From contig CADEFF010000014.1 in assembly GCA_902826565.1 (NCBI GenBank), positions 4,157-43,517 on the forward strand: 39,361 bases of DNA, read 5' to 3'. Every line of letters starts with the position of its first letter. Positions within the stretch are counted from its first letter, which is position 1. A program made the translations under genes and the position numbers. The stretch comes from an uncultured Rhodospirillaceae bacterium. GTDB lineage: Bacteria; Pseudomonadota; Alphaproteobacteria; Dongiales; Dongiaceae. The notes beneath the pieces are model-generated. The model saw only the letters and a program-made list of their open reading frames with translations, did not search any database and was not told the origin of the DNA. Positions 24,086-31,862 of the stretch are shown one piece after another.

Positions 24086-26530
24086 TCACGCCTTGATGCG
24101 GGCCATCTGCGGATCATAGAGCGGCTCGAGATGGATCTCGGCCGGCAGCCGCTCCGTCGCGACCTCGAGCTCATAGCGCCCGCTCCTCAGATAGTCGGTG
24201 CCGACGCCCTCGGCGTTGCGGACATAGCCATAACCGATATTGCGCTCGATGGTGTAGCCCCAGCCGGCGCTGGTGAGCCATCCGACCTGCTTGCCGTCGC
24301 GGAAGATGGTCTCCCGCCCGAGCAGCGTCACCTCGGGATCGGCGATCGTGAAGCAGGCGAGCTGCTTCTTCAGCGGCGCTTGCGCCTGCTCGGCCAGCGC
24401 CGCGCGGCCGAGGAACGGCGTGTTCTGCCTGAGCTTCACGGCCCAGCGCAGGCCGGCCTCCAGCGGGCTGTGATCGGGGCCGATATCCGAGCCCCAGGCG
24501 CGATATCCCTTTTCGAGGCGCAGCGATTCGATGGCGCGATAGCCGGCATTGGCGATGCCATGCGGATTTCCCGCCGTCATGAGCGCGTCATAGACGGCCG
24601 CCGCAGCCTCGACCGGCATATGCAGCTCCCAGCCGAGCTCGCCGACATAGGTCACACGCAGCGCCCGCAGCGAACTGCCGGCGATGGCGACGGTCTGCCA
24701 GGTGCCGAAGGGAAAGGCATCGTTCGAGACATCCGCATCGGTCACGGCCGACAGCACCTGGCGCGCCTTCGGGCCCATCAGCGACAGCACGGCATAGGCC
24801 GATGTCACGTCGACCAGCCGCGCGTCGAGGCCGTCGGGGATGTTGTTCCCGATCCAGGCGAAGTCATGCGTCGCGAAGCCGGTGCCGGTGACGATGTAGT
24901 AGGTTTCGGCGTCGAGCCGCGACACCGTCAGGTCGCATTCGATGCCGCCGCGCCGGTTCAGCATCTGGGTATAGATGAGCCGGCCGGCAGGCTTCGCCAT
25001 ATCGTTGGCCGCGATCCAGCTCATCGCCGCCTCGGCATCGCGCCCCATCAGCAGGAATTTCGCGAAGGAGGTCTGGTCGATGAGGCCGACCCGCTCGCGG
25101 ATGGCGCGATGCTCCGCGCCCACATGATCGAACCAGTTCTGACGGCCGTAGCTGTATTCGTCCTTCGCCGCGACGCCGGCGGGCGCGAACCAGTTAGGCC
25201 GCTCCCAGCCGAGCTTCCAGCCAAAGCAGGCGCCCCGATCCTTGAGCCGCTGGTAGAGCGGCGAGACGCGGACGGGGCGACCGCTCTCGAGCTCCTCATG
25301 CGGCCAGGCCATGCTGTAGTGATGGGCATAGGCTTCGACGGTCCGCGCCAGCACCCAGCGTCGATCCTCGTGCACGCTGCCGAAGCGCCGGATGTCCACG
25401 GGCCAGAGATCCATCGGCGGCTCGCCGCCGACGATCCATTCGGCGAGCGCGCGGCCGGCGCCGCCGCCCGACGCGATGCCGAAGGCGTTGAAGCCGGCGC
25501 CGACGTAGAAGTTTCTGAGCTCCGGCGCCTCGCCGAGGATGAAGTTGCCGTCGGGGGTGAAGGATTCGGGGCCGTTGATGAGCTGCTTGATGCCGGCTTT
25601 CTCGAGCGCCGGGATGCGACCGAGCAGTTGTCCCATCATCGGCTCGAAATGCTCCCAGTCGGAGTCGAGCAGGGTGAAATGGAACCCGTCGGGAATGCCT
25701 TTCAGCGCCCAGGGAATCGGGTTCGGCTCGTAGCCGCCCAGCACCAGGCCGCCGACCTCTTCCTTGGCATAGATGAGCCGGTCGGGGTCGCGCAAGGTGG
25801 GCAGGTCGCGCGGCACGCCGGCGATCGGCTCGGTGACGATGTATTGATGCTGGATCGATTGCAGCGCGACGTTGACGCCGGCGAGCGCGCCCACCTCGCG
25901 CGCCCACTGGCCTGCGCAATTCACGACGATCTCCGCCTCGATGTCGCCCGCCGCCGTGCGAACGCCCGTCGCGCGCCCCCGCTCGATCAGGATTCCGGTG
26001 ACGGGGCAGTTCTCGACGATCGTGACGCCGCCCGCCCTCGCGCCCTTGGCCAGAGCCTGAGTGATGTCCGCGGGATTGGCCTGCCCGTCGGTCGGCAGGA
26101 AGGCCGCGCCGATCACGTCCCCGACCTGCATCGGCGGCCAGAGCTTCTGCGCCTCGCTCGGGGTCAGGAGATGCATCTCGAGGCCGAAGCTGTGGGCGGT
26201 CGTCGCCTGCCGCTTGATCTCGATGAGCCGTTCCGGATTGCAGGCGAGGCGGAGTCCGCCATTCCTCTTCCAGCCGGTCGCGAGCCCGGTCTCGGCCTCG
26301 AGCTTGCCATAGAGCTCTACGCTGTATTTGAGGATCTGGGTGATGTTGGCCGAGGTGCGGAGCTGTCCGACCAGCCCGGCCGCGTGCCAGGTCGAGCCGC
26401 TGGTCAGCTTCTGCCGCTCCAGCAGCAGCACCTCCCGCCAGCCGAGTGTCGCCAGATGATAGGCCGTGCTGCAGCCCACGATGCCGCCGCCGATGATGAT
26501 CGCTCGCGCATGGGACGGTAGCGCCGTCAT
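24086..26530 (-). CDS. Dimethylglycine/sarcosine dehydrogenase-like flavoprotein (DAO + GcvT)
   Basis: 814 residues from ATG 26530. An N-terminal FAD-binding Rossmann fold (IIIGGGIVGCSTAYHLA, Gly14-Gly19) is followed by SGSTWHAAGL with His49, equivalent to the histidine that covalently holds FAD in dimethylglycine and sarcosine dehydrogenases. A DAO domain runs to about residue 385, then an FAO_M segment, then a folate-binding GcvT domain (DQTSFAKFLLMG, YVGELGWELHMP, FLGRAAL) to the end. Such enzymes oxidatively N-demethylate dimethylglycine or sarcosine and pass the one-carbon unit to tetrahydrofolate. The gene is 10 bp from the kinase-like gene and lies downstream of a betaine-type importer, which supports a methylated glycine as substrate. 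Confidence 0.88.
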   Translation of the reverse strand: MTALPSHARAIIIGGGIVGCSTAYHLATLGWREVLLLERQKLTSGSTWHAAGLVGQLRTSANITQILKYSVELYGKLEAETGLATGWKRNGGLRLACNPERLIEIKRQATTAHSFGLEMHLLTPSEAQKLWPPMQVGDVIGAAFLPTDGQANPADITQALAKGARAGGVTIVENCPVTGILIERGRATGVRTAAGDIEAEIVVNCAGQWAREVGALAGVNVALQSIQHQYIVTEPIAGVPRDLPTLRDPDRLIYAKEEVGGLVLGGYEPNPIPWALKGIPDGFHFTLLDSDWEHFEPMMGQLLGRIPALEKAGIKQLINGPESFTPDGNFILGEAPELRNFYVGAGFNAFGIASGGGAGRALAEWIVGGEPPMDLWPVDIRRFGSVHEDRRWVLARTVEAYAHHYSMAWPHEELESGRPVRVSPLYQRLKDRGACFGWKLGWERPNWFAPAGVAAKDEYSYGRQNWFDHVGAEHRAIRERVGLIDQTSFAKFLLMGRDAEAAMSWIAANDMAKPAGRLIYTQMLNRRGGIECDLTVSRLDAETYYIVTGTGFATHDFAWIGNNIPDGLDARLVDVTSAYAVLSLMGPKARQVLSAVTDADVSNDAFPFGTWQTVAIAGSSLRALRVTYVGELGWELHMPVEAAAAVYDALMTAGNPHGIANAGYRAIESLRLEKGYRAWGSDIGPDHSPLEAGLRWAVKLRQNTPFLGRAALAEQAQAPLKKQLACFTIADPEVTLLGRETIFRDGKQVGWLTSAGWGYTIERNIGYGYVRNAEGVGTDYLRSGRYELEVATERLPAEIHLEPLYDPQMARIKA

Positions 26531-26540
26531 GGGTTCGGCC

Positions 26541-27422
26541 TCACATCCGTTTCAGATCGGCATAGGCGCGCTCGAAACGCGACAGGTAGTCGGTCGTATA
26601 GGCGACATAGTCGAAGTCGATCCGGGAGACATGTTCGGAGATCATGCTCCACATCGCCTCGCGCATCAGCGACGCGCTCTTCATGGCATGGAACCGGCGC
26701 AGCAGCTCGTCCGTCGCCGGGCGCTCGAAGTAGGATTCCAGCAGCCAGCGTTCGTCCGCCGGCGTCACGTCGTTGTTCGAGCTGAGATTGGCGAGATCGA
26801 AAAGCGGGCTGCCATAGCCGCCATAGTCCCAGTCGAGCAGCCAGAGCCGGTCGCCGGCGTCGAGGAAATTCGCCGCGAGCAGGTCGTTATGGCCGAAGAC
26901 CGGCTCGATGGGACCGACCATGGCCTCGAGGTCCGCGGCGACGCGCGCGAGACGCGGCAGCTCCGGCACCATCCGGCTCTTCATCTCGCGCAACGCCGTC
27001 GCGTAGCTGCGGAAGATGTGGAACGGCCAGAACATCAGCACGGGCCCGCGAACATGGTTCGGCATCTCGCGATGGCAGCGCAGGATCAAGGGCAGGATGC
27101 GCGCCAGCATCGCGCGCGGGCGTACCATTTCGGGCGCGAGGGTCGTGCCGTCGATGAAGCGGAAGACCAATGCCCCCGGTTCGTGATGCAGAAGCTCGGG
27201 CGAGATGCCGACGGCGAAGGCGGCCTGGCTCGCGGCGAGCTCGGCGAAGCGCATTACCCCGTGAATCGGGATGTCGTCGCCGATCCGCACGAAGTAGCGG
27301 ATGCCCTTGTCGGCCACCAGGAAGTTCGCGTTGGTGATGCCGCCGGCGAGCGGCACCGGATCGACCGGGCCGGACCAGCAGGCGAGGCGCGCGGCCCGCA
27401 GGCGGGGATCTTGCGTCGTCAT
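26541..27422 (-). CDS. Choline/ethanolamine kinase-like phosphotransferase
   Basis: 293 residues from ATG 27422, four bases after the permease stop. The protein-kinase-like fold of the choline kinase/APH family is shown by LAGGITNANFLV (nucleotide loop), the catalytic loop FGHNDLLAANFL (His178, Asp180, Asn185) and the metal site LLDWDYGG (Asp197). The family phosphorylates hydroxyls of choline, ethanolamine, aminoglycosides or sugars. Placement between a betaine-type importer and a demethylating dehydrogenase suggests an alcohol-bearing amine substrate such as choline, but a kinase is unexpected in the standard choline-betaine-glycine route. No transmembrane segment. Confidence 0.85.
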   Translation of the reverse strand: MTTQDPRLRAARLACWSGPVDPVPLAGGITNANFLVADKGIRYFVRIGDDIPIHGVMRFAELAASQAAFAVGISPELLHHEPGALVFRFIDGTTLAPEMVRPRAMLARILPLILRCHREMPNHVRGPVLMFWPFHIFRSYATALREMKSRMVPELPRLARVAADLEAMVGPIEPVFGHNDLLAANFLDAGDRLWLLDWDYGGYGSPLFDLANLSSNNDVTPADERWLLESYFERPATDELLRRFHAMKSASLMREAMWSMISEHVSRIDFDYVAYTTDYLSRFERAYADLKRM

Positions 27423-27426
27423 GAAA

Positions 27427-29403
27427 TCAGGCGAGGCCCAGCCGTTGCCGCGCGCGCCGGCTCCAGGCGCCGATGAGACGATCCGCCGTGATGCCGATGA
27501 AGGCGACCGTCAGGCCCGCGATCAGGCCGCGGCCGGCGTCCGCCTTGGCGAGCGCGATGAAAACCTCCTGGCCGAGATCGCGCGTCCCGATCATTGCCGT
27601 GATGATGAGCATCGAGAGCGCAAGCAGAATCGTCTGGTTGATGCCGAGCATGATCTCGGGAAGCGCAAGGGGGAGCTGCACGCGCCAGAACATCTGTTGC
27701 CGCGTGCAGCCGGAGACCTTCGCCGCCTCGATCAGCGCTGGCGAAACCTGCCGCAGCCCGAGGTTCGTGTAGCGGATCGCCGGCACCACCGCGAAGGAGA
27801 CGATCGCGATCATCGCCGTCACGTCGCCGACCCGGAACAGCATGACGGTCGGGATGATGAAGACGAAGGAGGGCATGGTCTGCAGCGTGTCGATGATGGG
27901 CGTGATGATGCGATCCGCCCGGTCGCTCCGCGAGGCGAGCACGCCCAGCGGGATGCCGATCAGCGCCGCGACGACCGTCGAGATGCCGCAGAGATAGATC
28001 GTGGCCATGGTCTTGTCCCAGAGCCCCGTCATGGCGCAGAAGAGCGTCAGCGGCACCACCAGCAGCATCAGCCGCAGGCCGCCGAGCTGAAATCCCGCAA
28101 GACCGATCAGGCCCGCGGCCGCGAGCCAGGGCATGCCTGCCATCAGGTCGCGGATCGGGTTGAGGATGTTGAGCAGCATCCAGGTCCGGAAGGCCTCTAT
28201 GACGTCGAAAAAATTCTGCGTCACCCAGTCGATCATGGACTTCCAGATCGGACCCGAGCTGATCGTCAGCGATTCCGGAATCTTGGCGAGGCCGGGCACA
28301 GCAAGGCTCGCAAGCGTCGTGACCGCGAGGATCGCAACGCCCGCCGTCAGAAAGGGATGGCGCTCCCAGAACCGGGCGCCGGTCTGCGGAACGGGGCGTT
28401 GGCGCGCCGCCGCCTGGCTCAGCCGGTCGAGCGCGATGGCGAGCGCCACGATGGCGAGCCCCGCCTCGAGCGCCGCGCCGACATTGAGGGAGCGCAGTGC
28501 CAGCAGCACGTCGTAGCCGAGACCGCCGGCCCCGATCATGGAGGAGATGATCACCATGTTGAGGGCCAGCATGATGACCTGGTTCAAACCGACCAGCAGC
28601 GTCGGTCGCGCCGCCGGCAGCAGCACGCGCCAGAGCTTCTGGGCCCGGGTGCAGCCGGCCATCACGCCGAAATCGTCGATCTCCTGCGGCACGCGCTGCA
28701 GCGCCAGCATGGTCGCGCGAACCATCGGCGGCACGGCGAAGATGCCCGTCGCCATCATGGCCGAGACCGGCTTGTTGCCGAACAGGAGTAGCATCGGCAC
28801 GAGATAGGCGAAGGTCGGCATGGTCTGCATCACGTCCAGCATGGGCGTGATGAAGAATTTCTCGATCCGCGGGTTGCGATAGCCCCAGATGCCGATCAGG
28901 AGGCCGGTGATGACGCAAAGCGGCACGCAGATCACGATGAGGCCGAGCGTCAGCATGGCGCTGTCCCACTGGCCGAAGAGCGCGATATAGAGGAAGCAGC
29001 CGCCCGCGAGCGCCGCAAGCCCGCGCCCGCCCAGCACCCAGCCGATCATCCCCATCGCGATGACGACGCCGAGCCAGGACAGCCGCGGCAGCTCGATCGC
29101 CTCCGGGCCCTGGCCGATCTTGAAGCCCCTCGCGAGCGTATCGAGGGCGAAATCGAGCGGCACCTGGCCGATCGCGGAAAGCGCCCGGGTGAGCCAGGTG
29201 AACTCGGTGCGGATCCAGAGCATCGCCGCGCCGGTCCATTTGGCGACCGGGACGATCCAGTCTTTCGGATATTCGACCGCCCAGGGTGCCAGCTGGGGGA
29301 AGAGATAGAGAAGGGCTGTCGCCGCCAGCGCCGCTATCCAGATCGCCGGCCAGACCGAGCTGCGGGGCAGGCGGAGCGGCTCGATGGCGGCGGATACGCT
29401 CAC
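27427..29403 (-). CDS. Betaine-type ABC transporter, fused double permease (ProW-like)
   Basis: 658 residues; start GTG 29403 overlaps the ATPase stop (GTGA). Two ProW/OpuAB-like permease domains lie in one chain. The first has MQTMPTFAYLVPMLLLF and the loop DDFGVMAGCTRAQKLWRVLLP; the second has LQTMPSFVFIIPTVMLF and EAAKVSGCTRQQMFWRVQLP. The near-identical motif pairs show an internal duplication and fusion. Each half has about five or six helices, joined by a periplasmic linker (IPESLTISSGPIWKSMIDWV). A single chain would provide the whole channel, normally a homodimer of ProW. Substrate is inferred as glycine betaine, proline betaine or related compounds. Confidence 0.88.
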   Translation of the reverse strand: MSVSAAIEPLRLPRSSVWPAIWIAALAATALLYLFPQLAPWAVEYPKDWIVPVAKWTGAAMLWIRTEFTWLTRALSAIGQVPLDFALDTLARGFKIGQGPEAIELPRLSWLGVVIAMGMIGWVLGGRGLAALAGGCFLYIALFGQWDSAMLTLGLIVICVPLCVITGLLIGIWGYRNPRIEKFFITPMLDVMQTMPTFAYLVPMLLLFGNKPVSAMMATGIFAVPPMVRATMLALQRVPQEIDDFGVMAGCTRAQKLWRVLLPAARPTLLVGLNQVIMLALNMVIISSMIGAGGLGYDVLLALRSLNVGAALEAGLAIVALAIALDRLSQAAARQRPVPQTGARFWERHPFLTAGVAILAVTTLASLAVPGLAKIPESLTISSGPIWKSMIDWVTQNFFDVIEAFRTWMLLNILNPIRDLMAGMPWLAAAGLIGLAGFQLGGLRLMLLVVPLTLFCAMTGLWDKTMATIYLCGISTVVAALIGIPLGVLASRSDRADRIITPIIDTLQTMPSFVFIIPTVMLFRVGDVTAMIAIVSFAVVPAIRYTNLGLRQVSPALIEAAKVSGCTRQQMFWRVQLPLALPEIMLGINQTILLALSMLIITAMIGTRDLGQEVFIALAKADAGRGLIAGLTVAFIGITADRLIGAWSRRARQRLGLA

Positions 29404-30473
29404 CGCGCGGCCTCGCGCCCGGCCAGAAGGTCGATCACCGATTGCGGCGACACCTGGCCGATGGGCTTGCCGTTCTCGTCGGTGACGGCGAAGGGGCGAC
29501 CGGTCGCCACGATTTCGGCCGCGAAGCTCGCGATCTTCACGCGCCCGTCGACCGCGCGCCCGTCGCAATCGGCGCCGAGCGGCTGCATGAGGCCTCGCGC
29601 CGAGATCACCTTGGCGCGCTGCACGTCGCGAGTAAACTCGGCGACATAGTCCGTCGCGGGCCTCGTCACGAGATCTTCCGGCGTGCCGATCTGGATGATC
29701 TCGCCATCCTTCATGATCGCGATGCGGTCGGCGAGGCGGATAGCCTCGTCGAAATCGTGGGTGATGAAGACGATGGTCTTGTGCAGCACGCTCTGCAGCC
29801 GCATCAGCTCCGATTGCATCTCCCGCCGGATCAGCGGATCGAGCGCCGAGAAGGGTTCGTCGAGGAACCAGATCCGCGGCTCGACGGCGAGGCTGCGGGC
29901 GATGCCGACGCGCTGCTGCTGCCCGCCCGAAAGCTCCCGCGGATAGTATTTCTCGCGCCCCTTGAGACCCACCAGGTCGACCATCTCCTGCGCGCGCGCC
30001 TGACGCTTCTCGCGCGGCACGCCCTGCACCGAGAGCGGGAAGGCCACGTTCTCGATCACGGTCAGATGCGGCAGGAGGGCGAAATGCTGGAACACCATCC
30101 CCATCTTGTGCCGCCGGATCTCGATCAGCTCCCGCTCGCTCGCCTGCAGCAGGTTGCGCCCTTCGAAGATGATCTCCCCCGCTGTCGGCTCGATGAGGCG
30201 CGAGAGGCAGCGAAGGAGGGTGGATTTGCCAGACCCCGAGAGTCCCATGATGATGAAGATCTCGCCTTCGCCGACCTCGACGCTGGCGTCGCGCACGGCG
30301 CCGATGAGGCCGGCCTCGGCGAGGGCCGCGGCGTTCGGCTTCGGCTGGCTTGCGAGATAGCTCTCGGCGCCAGGGCCGAACAGCTTCCAGACTCCGCGGC
30401 AGGCGAGCTTCACGTCGGCCGCGCCCGAGGCGACAGATCCGGCTCCGGGGGATGCAGACTGGTGTGCGATCAT
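29400..30473 (-). CDS. proV: Betaine-type ABC transporter ATPase (ProV/OpuAA-like)
   Basis: 357 residues from ATG 30473; the longer upstream frame is rejected because it lacks family sequence. Walker A GLSGSGKST (residues 77-85), VFQHFALLPH, signature LSGGQQQR, Walker B IWFLDEPFSALDPLIR and VFITHDFDEAI are intact. Before the Walker A there is the extra segment with AALAEAGLIGAVRDASVEV typical of ProV. The C-terminus after DFVAEF-like YVAEFTRDVQRAKV holds one degenerate CBS-like unit (AVTDENGKPIGQVSPQSV), half the usual osmosensing pair. The start is 181 bp downstream of the binding-protein stop, with a hairpin between them. Confidence 0.9.
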   Translation of the reverse strand: MIAHQSASPGAGSVASGAADVKLACRGVWKLFGPGAESYLASQPKPNAAALAEAGLIGAVRDASVEVGEGEIFIIMGLSGSGKSTLLRCLSRLIEPTAGEIIFEGRNLLQASERELIEIRRHKMGMVFQHFALLPHLTVIENVAFPLSVQGVPREKRQARAQEMVDLVGLKGREKYYPRELSGGQQQRVGIARSLAVEPRIWFLDEPFSALDPLIRREMQSELMRLQSVLHKTIVFITHDFDEAIRLADRIAIMKDGEIIQIGTPEDLVTRPATDYVAEFTRDVQRAKVISARGLMQPLGADCDGRAVDGRVKIASFAAEIVATGRPFAVTDENGKPIGQVSPQSVIDLLAGREAAR

Positions 30474-30565
30474 GATGGCTTCAGCTCGAACCTTGGAGCC
30501 CGGCTCCCGGGATCGCCGCACGGGCGTTGTCGACTCGCCATGCCGGCCGCCCGGATGGAAAGGCG

Positions 30566-30594
30566 AAGCGAGCGGGCCGGATGCCCGCTCGCTT
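30566..30594 (-). terminator. Intercistronic hairpin between proX- and proV-like genes
   Basis: A perfect 12-bp stem, AAGCGAGCGGGC (30566-30577) and GCCCGCTCGCTT (30583-30594), with a five-base loop. In the leftward transcript it is followed by a pyrimidine-rich tract (CGCCTTTCC) rather than a clean T run, so it is likely a partial terminator or a 3' mRNA-stabilising structure that lets the binding protein be made in excess. Confidence 0.6.
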
Positions 30595-30654
30595 GCCGTC
30601 ACTGCGATGAAGCCGCACGAGGGCGGCGCCCCGAAGGACGCCCCGCGAGCGGGA

Positions 30655-31641
30655 TCAGCTACCTTGTCCGGCCCAGCCGCGCCACTTCGACTCGTTGGCG
30701 TCGATCCAGGCTTTCGCGACATCGTCGATCGACTGGCCGTCGAGATCGACTTGGCCGCTGAGCGCGTTCAGCTCGTCCGCCGAAAGCTGGTAGCCCTTGG
30801 CGACCTGATAGGCGACCGGCCATTTGTCCTTCATGCCGCCCCAGGCATATTTCCAGATCTCGCCATGCGGTTTGCCGCAGTCATAAGCCATGTCGGGATT
30901 CACGCCGACCGCCGGGTCGGTGTAGCACTCGACGCTATATTCCGGGAACTCGATCCACTCGCCCTGATATTTGGCCGGAGCCCAGTGCGGCGAATAGATC
31001 CAGAGCATGATCGGCGCTTTGCGCTGATAGGCGGAATCGAGCTCGGCGAACATCGCCGCGTCGGTGCCGGCATGGACGACCACGAAAGGCAGCCCCAGCG
31101 CCTCGACCCGTTCGTCGTCGAAGCCTTCCCATGTCACGGGCCCGCCGAGATAGCGGCCGTTGGGCGCCGTCTCCGGCGTCGAGAACGCTTCGGCGCAGGC
31201 CGGATCCTTGAGGGCTTCCCAGTTCGGCAAGCCCGGGCACTTCTCCTTCATGTAGAGCGGATACCACCACTCTTCCTTGGCCTTCGGCCCGAGCTGCCCG
31301 AGGCGTTCCGTCTGACCGGTCGCATCGGCGGCCGCCATCGCTTCGCCGGCGGTCGTGTCCCAATATTCGACGCCGATGGTGATGTCGCCGTTGGTCAGCC
31401 CGGTCGTCAGGCTGGAGAGATAGTCGGCCGTCGGATACTCGACCGTGTAGCCCAGCCGTTCGAGAATTCCGCCGAGGATCTTCGCGTTGATGTTGACGCT
31501 GGTCCAGTCGAACAGGGCGATCTTGATCGGGTCGGTCGATTCCGGCACTTCCGCCATGGCTTTCGGCGTGAGGGCCACGCCCGCCACGATGCCACAACTT
31601 ATGGCAGCGATCGCGGCGGTCCGCTTGAAGTTACGCACCAT
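30655..31641 (-). CDS. proX: Betaine-type periplasmic substrate-binding protein (ProX/OpuAC-like)
   Basis: 328 residues from ATG 31641, preceded by GGGAGG. A Sec signal peptide (KRTAAIAAISCGIVAGVAL, likely cleaved after AMA at about residue 29) leads to an OpuAC-type domain: IKIALFDWTSVNINAKILG, LGYTVEYPTADYLSSL, GDITIGVEYWD, and LWIYSPHWAPAKYQGEWIEF. Several Trp residues in these stretches could form the aromatic cage that holds a trimethylammonium group. It would capture ligand for the fused permease and ATPase. The 221 bp upstream, up to the acyl-CoA dehydrogenase gene, must carry the cluster promoter; I cannot assign the boxes with confidence. Confidence 0.9.
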   Translation of the reverse strand: MVRNFKRTAAIAAISCGIVAGVALTPKAMAEVPESTDPIKIALFDWTSVNINAKILGGILERLGYTVEYPTADYLSSLTTGLTNGDITIGVEYWDTTAGEAMAAADATGQTERLGQLGPKAKEEWWYPLYMKEKCPGLPNWEALKDPACAEAFSTPETAPNGRYLGGPVTWEGFDDERVEALGLPFVVVHAGTDAAMFAELDSAYQRKAPIMLWIYSPHWAPAKYQGEWIEFPEYSVECYTDPAVGVNPDMAYDCGKPHGEIWKYAWGGMKDKWPVAYQVAKGYQLSADELNALSGQVDLDGQSIDDVAKAWIDANESKWRGWAGQGS

Positions 31642-31862
31642 GAACTTTGCCTCCCTAAGGCTTGATTGTTGGAGCAGGCGCTTTTTTTGTTTGTTCTGCG
31701 CGATGCCGACGGTCTTTCCCCCTCTGGCCATACAGCATTCCCGCTTATGAAACGCCCGTTGCCAGACCTTTTTCAAGCCCGTTGGGGCGGATTGGCCGCC
31801 GCTGTGCCAATCCCGGACCAATTTTCGCGGCGGGATACGGGAATTCGCGCCGTTTCCGGGGC

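Noticed and set aside
22784..26521. A 1245-codon open frame on the plus strand
   Set aside because: It is the shadow of the hydrolase and dehydrogenase genes on the minus strand, both with intact catalytic motifs. The shadow is rich in Arg, His and Asp without any recognisable domain.
31642..31862. A clean promoter for the betaine-type cluster
   Set aside because: TTGAAA is present on the minus strand, but no -10-like box lies at 16-18 bp. The T/A runs near 31681 are not followed by a hairpin, so neither promoter nor terminator is called.
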